A stretch of 13,066 nt of DNA from JAHJCW01 sp965369995 (lineage in GTDB: Bacteria; Fidelibacterota; Marinisomatia; Marinisomatales; JAHJCW01). The position numbers and the translations under genes are program-made. Shown here piece after piece: positions 1-5,844 of this stretch. The notes under the pieces were generated by a model. The model was not told where the DNA came from, searched no databases, and worked only from the letters and a program-made list of their open reading frames with translations. The stretch lies in NCBI GenBank assembly GCA_965369995.1, contig CBDURO010000039.1, positions 1 through 13,066 on the forward strand, written 5' to 3'. Each line of letters opens with the position of its first letter. Position 1 is the first letter of the stretch.

Positions 1-214
1 GAATAAAATTTACAGTAATCAAATAAACAATATATCAGCTATTATTAACATACATAATACTGATAAAGTACATTCCTCTTAGGAATTAGTCTATTTTGAA
101 GAATTTGTTTAACAGACTAAAACAATCAAACATAAAAAACTTAAATCACACAAGGGTAAAGATTCCATCCGTAGGAAAATATAAACGAAGACGCACAAAA
201 ATCGTTCAATAATC
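1..214. other. Intergenic region with small inverted repeats
   Basis: I see no supportable coding frame here. Two short inverted repeats are visible. ATTCCT (72-77) and AGGAAT (81-86) form a 6-bp stem with a 3-nt loop. TTAGTCT (86-92) and AGACTAA (114-120) form a 7-bp stem with a long loop. Neither is followed by a convincing T tract on either strand, so a terminator for a gene off the left edge is possible but unproven. The stretch just before the acyltransferase start has no Shine-Dalgarno sequence and no clear -35/-10 pair. Confidence 0.4.
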
Positions 215-1261
215 ATGGTTAGAACAAAACAAATATTATGGATTGATTTATTAAGAGTATTAGCTATGTTTGGAGTTGTGTTACTTCATACTACAGCTCC
301 ATTATTGTACCAATATGGTACAATACCTATGTCATACTGGTGGACTGCCAACATTTACGATTCTGCCACTAGAGTGTGTGTTCCTTTATTTTTTATGATA
401 TCAGGATATTTAATACTTGAGAAATCAGAAAAACTTTCATTTTTCATTTCAAAGAGAATAAAAAAAGTAGTAATACCATTAGTAATATGGTCTATAATTT
501 TTTTAATTTGGAAAAAGATAGTAATGGGTCATGATATATTTTTGCACTCATTTTATAATATAATTATTTCACCGGTTTATTATCACCTATGGTTTATTTA
601 TGCTCTTCTCGGTGTATATTTTTTCATTCCTGTATTAAGGATATTCATTCTGAATGCAAATAATCATACTAAATACTATTTTGTATTAATATGGTTTTTT
701 GCAGTATCAACTGTTCCACTGTTTGAAAATTTTACTGGAATTATAAACAAGACAGACTTTATGGCAATTTTAGGATTTATTGGCTATTTTGTATTAGGTC
801 ATATAATTAGGCATCTAAATATCTCGAAGAAATTATTCATTATAGCAAATATATTTATAATTTCAAGTTATGTATTTACAGCTTTTAGCACTTATTTTTT
901 AAGTAATCGAAGCGGTACATTTTATGAATACTTTTATGGATATTTTAGTCCAAACATTATTTTGTTATCTGTGATGTTTTTTATTGTATTTAAATATGTA
1001 TTTCAAGACTCGAAAGTTTTTAATTATAGACTTGGTGTAAAAATTATTCATAAGCTTAGTTCAGCAAGTTTGGGGATCTATTTAATACACACAATATTTT
1101 TATACCATCTTAAGAGCCAAGATTTTGGATTTTCCCTTAGTGCCACTTCCGGTAACCCAATATTATTTATTCCCATTACAGCCATAGTTGCCTTTTTGCT
1201 GTCATTTATTGTTATCAGTATTTTACAAAAAATACCAATAATTAAGAATTGTGTCCCTTAA
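215..1261 (+). CDS. Acyltransferase-3 family membrane protein (OafA/WecH-like)
   Basis: This 348-residue, very hydrophobic protein has the acyltransferase-3 hallmarks. The first helix reads WIDLLRVLAMFGVVLLH (residues 9-25), with the family's conserved Arg (R14) and His (H25). It is followed by VPLFFMISGYLIL (56-68), HLWFIYALLGVYFFIP (124-139) and, near the end, LGIYLIHTIFLYH (286-298), so about ten membrane spans are likely. Known family members transfer acetyl or other acyl groups from the cytoplasm to sugars of O-antigen, enterobacterial common antigen, peptidoglycan or exopolysaccharide; the spacing most resembles WecH. The acceptor cannot be read from the sequence, and no glycan genes are visible nearby, although the left flank is unseen. 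The ATG at 215 is chosen because it precedes the first helix by only eight residues; it has no Shine-Dalgarno sequence. The gene looks more AT-rich than its neighbours by eye. It stands alone on this strand and ends inside a terminator hairpin. Confidence 0.88.
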   Translation: MVRTKQILWIDLLRVLAMFGVVLLHTTAPLLYQYGTIPMSYWWTANIYDSATRVCVPLFFMISGYLILEKSEKLSFFISKRIKKVVIPLVIWSIIFLIWKKIVMGHDIFLHSFYNIIISPVYYHLWFIYALLGVYFFIPVLRIFILNANNHTKYYFVLIWFFAVSTVPLFENFTGIINKTDFMAILGFIGYFVLGHIIRHLNISKKLFIIANIFIISSYVFTAFSTYFLSNRSGTFYEYFYGYFSPNIILLSVMFFIVFKYVFQDSKVFNYRLGVKIIHKLSSASLGIYLIHTIFLYHLKSQDFGFSLSATSGNPILFIPITAIVAFLLSFIVISILQKIPIIKNCVP

Positions 1262-1292
1262 TAAAATGCCCCGGGGATCGGGGCATTTTATT
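1260..1292. terminator. Strong bidirectional rho-independent terminator
   Basis: The arms AATAAAATGCCCC (1260-1272) and GGGGCATTTTATT (1280-1292) are perfectly complementary over 13 bp around a 7-nt loop (GGGGATC). The GC-rich top and the A/T flanks give a T run on both strands. The left arm begins inside the stop codon of the acyltransferase gene. The hairpin lies between two convergent genes, so it plausibly ends transcription from both sides. Confidence 0.9.
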
Positions 1293-1314
1293 TAAACATC
1301 TGTTTTATTAATTA

Positions 1315-1965
1315 TTACTTATCACCTTTGGTAAAGCCATATGCATAGCACAAAGCCATAAGAAATAATAGCGGGGCTAATATCATCAAAACAAATTCCG
1401 AAGAGAAAAACAATAATTGTTTTCCGGCAGTAAGGAATCCAAGTGCGATTCCACCTAAACCAATTAAAGTACCTCCAACCGTAACCCAAATAAATTGACT
1501 TTTTACTCTGTCAGCTTTTACTAAGAAAATTGGCAGGAAGAAAATTGTTAATCCTGCAATTGCATGGAACACCGGATATACGATTTTTGCAAGTGTTTCC
1601 ATAGAGCCTACATAACGAGTTAATGCAATCAATAGCAAACCGATTAACATTAGAATTACAAATCCCTTTGCTTTATCCTTATGATATTCGCAGACTAATC
1701 CCGTGGCTAGGGAGAATGGGATAAGTGTGGCAACAACAGCTACAAACTTGCTTGTACCACTACCATGTCCCAACAGTCCGAGTATTTCCCAGCCAAGAAT
1801 AATCAATAATAAACCGGATACTAGTAATACCAAGAACGATATTATGTAATGGAAATTATGCCGACCTGCGGTTTTTTCATTTTTCTGTCTTTTAAGGAAA
1901 AATGAAATCATGTAGATTGCAACTAGCCCTGTTAACAACAAGACAATGCGATCAAAAATACCCAT
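1315..1965 (-). CDS. Seven-span membrane protein of unknown function, last gene of the ctaB cluster
   Basis: I do not recognise the family. The 216-residue protein is almost all membrane: hydrophobic spans fall near residues 5-23, 39-60, 72-92, 101-117, 127-149, 158-180 and 186-208, with short basic loops (KRQKNEK at 25-31, CEYHKDKAK at 92-100) and a charged tail KGDK. His134 lies in YPVFHAIAGL within the fifth span; H68 and H95 are near loops. Nothing shows an active site. The start is well supported by AAAAGGAG (1971-1978 on the complementary strand) five bases before the ATG. It follows ctaB after 75 bp that hold a palindrome and a hairpin, so it may be the last gene of the rrf2-oxidase-ctaB operon or have its own control. 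A role in heme handling or as a small partner subunit of the oxidase-like protein is possible from context only. Confidence 0.75.
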   Translation of the reverse strand: MGIFDRIVLLLTGLVAIYMISFFLKRQKNEKTAGRHNFHYIISFLVLLVSGLLLIILGWEILGLLGHGSGTSKFVAVVATLIPFSLATGLVCEYHKDKAKGFVILMLIGLLLIALTRYVGSMETLAKIVYPVFHAIAGLTIFFLPIFLVKADRVKSQFIWVTVGGTLIGLGGIALGFLTAGKQLLFFSSEFVLMILAPLLFLMALCYAYGFTKGDK

Positions 1966-1970
1966 ATCTA

Positions 1971-1978
1971 CTCCTTTT
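1971..1978 (-). promoter_or_regulatory. Strong Shine-Dalgarno for the seven-span protein
   Basis: AAAAGGAG on the minus strand is separated by five bases from the ATG at 1963-1965. It fixes the start codon and shows that this organism uses Shine-Dalgarno pairing. Confidence 0.8.
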
Positions 1979-1985
1979 ATTTAGT

Positions 1986-2024
1986 TAATGTACATTAGAA
2001 TAATGAATTCCATTCATTATTCTA
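1986..2024. promoter_or_regulatory. Palindrome and adjoining perfect hairpin between ctaB and the seven-span gene
   Basis: TAATGTACATTA (1986-1997) is a perfect 12-bp palindrome. It overlaps by two bases a perfect 13-bp inverted repeat with arms TAGAATAATGAAT (1996-2008) and ATTCATTATTCTA (2012-2024) and a 3-nt centre. The hairpin is AT-rich and is not followed by a T run in the direction of transcription, so it does not look like a simple terminator. An operator, an mRNA processing or stability hairpin, or a site setting relative expression of the two flanking genes are the main options. Confidence 0.45.
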
Positions 2025-2040
2025 TACTCCAAATCCTAAC

Positions 2041-2886
2041 TTAAATTATCAAAATCAACATTGCAATACCCATATAAATTGATGCATATCTAAACATTGC
2101 AAAATTTGATTCTTTTGATGGTGATACAATCACCTTAGCAGAAAATATCATCAATAAAAATGTGCTTAGAATTAAAATGACCATGCCTGAGTTTGTAATA
2201 TTTAATAGATAAAAAACAAATATTAATATCGCCCCGGCGATAACGTTAGACATCGCTATAAAATAGCGCGCTGATTTAAATCCGAATACATTTGGGAATG
2301 TTGGCACTCCCGCTAACTTGTAATCCTTTGAATGATTCATCGCTAATGTAAGTATATGAGTTGGTATCCATAATAATATTGCTATAGCTAAAAGAATCCC
2401 TGTTAAATCTACCGCACCAACTGCTAATACCCTACCGGCAAAAATTGGCATACCGCCTGCCAATCCTCCAAATACAATCGACCATGGCGAGCGACGTTTA
2501 AGCCATAAGGTATAGATTACTAAATCAAAGAAAATTCCACCAAAAACAACGATACCATAAATAATTGAAATGCTAAAATTAATCAACATACCTATGATGA
2601 TTAAAAAAACTCCAAATATTATGGCACCTTTATCAGAGATATTTCCCAAAGGTAAGGGACGACTTTTCGTACGTTCCATTACAGTATCAATATCATGATC
2701 AAATACCATATTTAAAGCAGTCGTTCCACTTATTGCTAATAACAGTCCTACCATTGCTAAAATCACTATACTGAGAGAATATTCATTATTAGGAGCACTA
2801 CGATAACCCGCAATAGCAGTAAGTAATAATAACCCTGTTTGAGGAGTTTTTATTAATTGGATATAAAAACGAATTAACTTAAGCAT
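2041..2886 (-). CDS. ctaB: Protoheme IX farnesyltransferase (heme O synthase), UbiA family
   Basis: The enzyme attaches a farnesyl group to protoheme IX to make heme O, the precursor of heme A, for heme-copper oxidases; it works in the cytoplasmic membrane. The 281-residue length fits the family. The first prenyl-diphosphate/Mg site is N59..D63..D67 followed by ERTKSRPLP (71-79), the heme-O-synthase form of the UbiA motif. The central KRRSPWSIVFGGLAGGMP (130-147) matches the family's KRRT..N...GG.AGA.P block. The second site is NHSKDYKLAGVPTFPNV (184-200), with D188 and the AGVP signature. About nine membrane spans are evident. The start ATG lies only 6 bp after the stop of the oxidase-SUMF1 fusion gene, so the two are almost certainly co-transcribed and perhaps translationally coupled. 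No Shine-Dalgarno is obvious. The context indicates that it supplies heme O (or A) to the neighbouring oxidase-like protein. Confidence 0.9.
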   Translation of the reverse strand: MLKLIRFYIQLIKTPQTGLLLLTAIAGYRSAPNNEYSLSIVILAMVGLLLAISGTTALNMVFDHDIDTVMERTKSRPLPLGNISDKGAIIFGVFLIIIGMLINFSISIIYGIVVFGGIFFDLVIYTLWLKRRSPWSIVFGGLAGGMPIFAGRVLAVGAVDLTGILLAIAILLWIPTHILTLAMNHSKDYKLAGVPTFPNVFGFKSARYFIAMSNVIAGAILIFVFYLLNITNSGMVILILSTFLLMIFSAKVIVSPSKESNFAMFRYASIYMGIAMLILII

Positions 2887-2892
2887 ATAGAT

Positions 2893-5199
2893 TTATTTGT
2901 CTCTTACGCACCTAAAACCAACGGCAAAACTAACATATTCCGGGATTCCACTATTTTCTGTAAATGATCTTAAGTCATAGGCATAATTCATCATGCTTCC
3001 TCCGTAGAATAATCGTAGGTGAGAACCATGTTGTATGACACCCAACCATTCAGCAACATTTCCTGCCATATCGTAACAACCGTATGGACTTGTGCTGTCA
3101 ATCGTTTGAAAATCACCATGTTTTTCTCCGTTATAAAAACCGACAGGAGTATTCCCATTAGCTTTATCAAACGGATCATGGCTGTGATGATAGTTGGCTC
3201 TTTCGGATGTTGGTTCATATATGAATGGATAGGCTCTGCCATCTTGTCCGCGCGCTGCTTTTTCCCATTCGAAGACTGTCGGCAAACGATAACCATAAAA
3301 ATTTGCATAAGCGTTGGCACCATACCATGTTACATAAGTCACAGGGAAACTTTCATATCCATCAACAACCGAAAAACCACCATCATTAAATTGCATTCTT
3401 GTTTTAATTCCATTCAGATCATAATAAAGATAGTCGTCTCCTTCTTCAATTAGAAATTCATGACGCATATTATGGAAAGCATCACCTTTATAATATCCTG
3501 TAATCTTACCCTCGCTAACATGAATCTCACCATTAGCTAAAGCTTGATTTAAATAATCAGCGTACTGAATATATGTAACTTCTGTCACCATTACTTCATA
3601 GTCATAATCAATAGTAGCATCATTACTGTTATATCCAACAATGAAAGGTCCGGCTGGAACTTTCACCCACGAATTAGAATTCACTGTTAATTTTAGATCA
3701 ATTGACTTTGGATCAACATCGGGAGCAGGCGTACCGCAATTAGATAATATCAAAAATAATAAAATTATTGATGCTGATTTTAGCAATTTTTTGTTAACTA
3801 ATTTGACGAGCAGCCAAATCATATATATAGCTAAAATAATTTCTAAAGCACCCATTCCAAATTCCGATAGAACCATATACCACTTTACTAATGGTTCCTG
3901 AGCCTCTTCAGTCACCCAAAGTCTCTTCAATGAGAATAATGTTATCATTGCAAAAGCGAGATCAGATCCAATTATTGTTGTCCAACCAAGCCATTTGCGT
4001 AATTTGCCTTTTATCGGCAATATTTCACTCATAATGTAGAACAATACAATTGTTCCGGTTAAAACAGATAAAATATGCCAATGGCCCGTAAGCGTAATCC
4101 TTTCTTCTCTGAACGGAATTGTACGGAAAATTTCCTCTAAACGTATCGCCATAAATATGCCGACACCGCTTACAGTGAAATTCATAAACACCATTTGCCA
4201 TAATGCTCCAAATCGTAATGGATCATTAAATAATGCCTTTAGTTTTTGTAATAAACGCGGTTTTTCAATATTGGCTGTACCGTCCTTGATAAGTTTACCC
4301 CAACCAAATATTACTAGGAGCAATGCCGCGGTCATTGAAAATATGGTGCCAACATAGATTATGGTGTGGGCATGTAATTGATATGGTACAACTGACCAGA
4401 CGCCGATAGTAATAATAATTGTACCAATGATAAACAATGGTATTCCAAACTTATGCAATATACCCTGCCAATCAAACCAACGTCCAATTAGTAGCGCTGT
4501 TGCAATGCCAATGAGTGTTAGCATAATGTGTAAATGACCGATAATAGCTAATTCAAGCGGGCTGTGATGAACATGTCTAACACCATTTTCGGCTAAAAAT
4601 ACTTCAAATCCATTGCCGAAAAATGATCCTGCGACAGCACCAAAAATCGCAGAGCCTAACATCGCAACTGCCATTACAAAAAATGCTATTCTCTCGAGTG
4701 AGACGCCTTTTTTCGTATGTGCATAGATATCAGAAGTGACATAATATTCTTTCCGCCATGGCCATAATCCAACGGTTAACATCACACCAGAGAAAAATAC
4801 AATGGACATTCCTGTGATGAACAGACCATGAAATACCCAATTGTGTCCCCAGTAGGCAAATCCAAGTCCGAATATGACAACCAATAAATATCCAACAGTT
4901 ACTGCAGTTCTAATATTAGTTATCTCACGTTTTTTAAATTCAACTGAATGAGTTATCAGATATACTAATAAGGCAGTGAAAGTAATGGCAATGGAATGAT
5001 ATAACATTATTATTCGTCCTTCGCGTTCGGTAGGATGTAAATCCATTCCTAATATTCTTTCAATTATTGCACCAAAACCCCATTCTTTCAATGGACCGGA
5101 TAACGTTCCAAATAATGCTACAATAATTGAAATGATTCCAATATTGATTAGTACCAATCCTTTAGTTGTTGTGAAGAGAAATTTCATTCTATCTTTCAT
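2893..5199 (-). CDS. Fusion of a divergent heme-copper-oxidase-like membrane domain with a SUMF1/FGE-like (NirV-like) periplasmic lipoprotein domain
   Basis: Residues 1-466 form about twelve membrane spans with histidines placed as in heme-copper oxidase subunit I: H68 in span 2, H222/H224 in span 6, H276/H278 in span 7 or 8, and H373/H375 (GHWHILSVLTG) in the later span where HxH binds the hemes. The usual HPEVY and adjacent HH copper motifs are absent, so it is a remote relative; oxidase or nitric oxide reductase activity is not proven. Residues 467-488 look like a lipoprotein signal (KKLLK, a hydrophobic core, LSNC with Cys488). Residues 512-766 are a SUMF1/FGE-sulfatase domain: EVTYIQYADYLN (540-551), PVTYVTWYGANAYANFYG (619-636), RLPTVFEWEKAARG (638-651), YGCYDMAGNVAEW (706-718), YGGS (732-735) and GFRCVR (761-766). 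The paired active-site cysteines of true FGE, expected shortly after GGS, are missing. The gene lies 55 bp after an Rrf2 regulator and 6 bp before ctaB. The family call is firmer for the C-terminal half than for the N-terminal half. Confidence 0.78.
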   Translation of the reverse strand: MKDRMKFLFTTTKGLVLINIGIISIIVALFGTLSGPLKEWGFGAIIERILGMDLHPTEREGRIIMLYHSIAITFTALLVYLITHSVEFKKREITNIRTAVTVGYLLVVIFGLGFAYWGHNWVFHGLFITGMSIVFFSGVMLTVGLWPWRKEYYVTSDIYAHTKKGVSLERIAFFVMAVAMLGSAIFGAVAGSFFGNGFEVFLAENGVRHVHHSPLELAIIGHLHIMLTLIGIATALLIGRWFDWQGILHKFGIPLFIIGTIIITIGVWSVVPYQLHAHTIIYVGTIFSMTAALLLVIFGWGKLIKDGTANIEKPRLLQKLKALFNDPLRFGALWQMVFMNFTVSGVGIFMAIRLEEIFRTIPFREERITLTGHWHILSVLTGTIVLFYIMSEILPIKGKLRKWLGWTTIIGSDLAFAMITLFSLKRLWVTEEAQEPLVKWYMVLSEFGMGALEIILAIYMIWLLVKLVNKKLLKSASIILLFLILSNCGTPAPDVDPKSIDLKLTVNSNSWVKVPAGPFIVGYNSNDATIDYDYEVMVTEVTYIQYADYLNQALANGEIHVSEGKITGYYKGDAFHNMRHEFLIEEGDDYLYYDLNGIKTRMQFNDGGFSVVDGYESFPVTYVTWYGANAYANFYGYRLPTVFEWEKAARGQDGRAYPFIYEPTSERANYHHSHDPFDKANGNTPVGFYNGEKHGDFQTIDSTSPYGCYDMAGNVAEWLGVIQHGSHLRLFYGGSMMNYAYDLRSFTENSGIPEYVSFAVGFRCVRDK
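3736..3789 (-). other. Internal lipoprotein signal sequence with lipobox (LSNC, Cys488) inside the fusion protein
   Basis: Residues 471-488 of the fusion read KLLKSASIILLFLILSNC, with a further Lys at 470: a basic n-region, a 12-15 residue hydrophobic core and a lipobox L-S-N-C. A Gly-Thr-Pro-rich linker follows, as in exported lipoproteins. Twelve preceding spans would leave the chain on the cytoplasmic side, so this segment would cross outward and place the SUMF1 domain in the periplasm. Signal peptidase II could cut before Cys488. No Shine-Dalgarno precedes the nearby internal Met460, so a separate internal start is less likely than a real fusion. Confidence 0.6.
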
Positions 5200-5238
5200 T
5201 TCAATTGTCCTGATGATTTAGTTTTTTTGAATTTTTAT

Positions 5239-5262
5239 CCATCGTAGCTTTAGCTTAGATGG
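5239..5262. repeat. Imperfect hairpin overlapping the rrf2 stop codon
   Basis: CCATC (5239-5243) pairs with GATGG (5258-5262), and AGCT (5246-5249) with AGCT (5252-5255), separated by a 2x2 mismatch. It covers the stop codon of the Rrf2 gene. In the direction of transcription it is followed by A-rich rather than T-rich sequence, so it does not resemble a terminator and read-through to the oxidase gene is expected. It could affect mRNA stability or relative expression. Confidence 0.35.
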
Positions 5263-5707
5263 ACTTTGATTCTTTAAGTATTTTTATATAATCTAACTTT
5301 GGACCGATTTCTGCTCCCCATTCAGCTACGGTGTGTTCCTTCATAAATCTTTGAATAATTATCATTGCTGAACTCCATTCTTTATGCACCGGGCATGGTG
5401 TATTATCATCACAGCCCGGAAATCCCAAAACACAATTTTTAAAATAATCTGCACCCTCAAATAGTATTACAATGTCAAAGAGCGTAATTTTGTTTGCTGG
5501 TTTCGCAAGATAAAAACCACCAAACGCTCCGGTTTTGGAGCCAACTAAACCGCTTTTTGTTAACAGTTGTAAAATCTTACCCAAATAGTGGTGCGGAATA
5601 TCTAAAGTATTAGTGATTTCTTTTTGAAGAATTGGTTTTTTAAATGGTTGAGTACTAAGATAAATTACTGTTTGCAGGGCGTAGCTAACTGTTTTTCTGA
5701 ATATCAT
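5255..5707 (-). CDS. Rrf2 family transcriptional regulator with Fe-S cluster cysteines (NsrR/IscR-like)
   Basis: This 150-residue protein has the usual Rrf2 length and order. The N-terminus MIFRKTVSYALQTVIYLS leads into a winged helix-turn-helix (about 26-69) with the wing sequence GAFGGFYLAKP (60-70), and a dimerisation helix follows. Three cysteines, C92, C99 and C105 (spacing C-x6-C-x5-C, in NCVLGFPGCDDNTPCPVHKEW without its last residues), match the cluster-binding cysteines of family members such as NsrR and IscR. Those use a [2Fe-2S] or [4Fe-4S] cluster to sense nitric oxide, oxidative stress or iron-sulfur supply. It lies 55 bp upstream of the oxidase-SUMF1 gene on the same strand and probably regulates this operon and itself. 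Which signal it senses cannot be told from sequence. The start is supported by its match to the Rrf2 N-terminus; there is no clear Shine-Dalgarno. Confidence 0.9.
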   Translation of the reverse strand: MIFRKTVSYALQTVIYLSTQPFKKPILQKEITNTLDIPHHYLGKILQLLTKSGLVGSKTGAFGGFYLAKPANKITLFDIVILFEGADYFKNCVLGFPGCDDNTPCPVHKEWSSAMIIIQRFMKEHTVAEWGAEIGPKLDYIKILKESKSI

Positions 5708-5727
5708 ACTGTTTAATCTAATTTTAA

Positions 5728-5747
5728 TTAATACCTTTAGGTCTTAA
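5728..5747. promoter_or_regulatory. Candidate Rrf2 operator upstream of rrf2
   Basis: TTAATACCTTTAGGTCTTAA is an imperfect dyad (16 of 20 positions symmetrical) with an ACCT-TT-AGGT core, centred about 30 bp before the rrf2 start codon. Size and position suit an autoregulatory site for a dimeric Rrf2 protein. It is not a match to a named published consensus that I can vouch for, and no clear -35/-10 pair could be fixed around it. Confidence 0.4.
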
Positions 5748-5844
5748 ATTAAATTATTTATAGAATCTGTTTCAATTAATAAATTTATTTTGAAAGAACT
5801 GTATTCTGTATGATTTAGATACTCAGTTAATAATTAGAAAATTC

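Noticed and set aside
3019..3453. 144-codon open frame on the plus strand opposite the SUMF1-like domain
   Set aside because: It lies fully antisense to a well-supported domain, has no ribosome-binding site and its translation resembles no known protein. Other open frames inside genes (2991-3323, 3641-3901, 4157-4357, 5910-6092, 6588-6791, 7454-7696, 7982-8263, 8654-8854, 9551-9745, 10941-11132, 11403-11600, 11425-11643) were dropped for the same reason.
2893..3680. Sulfatase-activating (formylglycine-generating) enzyme
   Set aside because: The catalytic cysteine pair is missing and no sulfatase is encoded nearby.
3736..3822. The oxidase/SUMF1 junction as two separate genes or a sequencing-fused frame
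   Set aside because: The frame is continuous, with no stop and no Shine-Dalgarno before the internal Met460 or the nearby TTG. A lost stop codon cannot be excluded, but the sequence as given shows a fusion.
2893..5199. Standard cytochrome c oxidase or cNOR/qNOR catalytic subunit
   Set aside because: The HPEVY and adjacent HH motifs of oxidases and the HxxxE pattern of NorB are not visible, and there is no partner subunit gene, so only a remote relationship is claimed.
5708..5844. A small gene or terminator between the barrel gene and rrf2
   Set aside because: No frame with a start and ribosome-binding site is convincing, and no GC-rich hairpin with a T run follows the barrel gene's stop codon.
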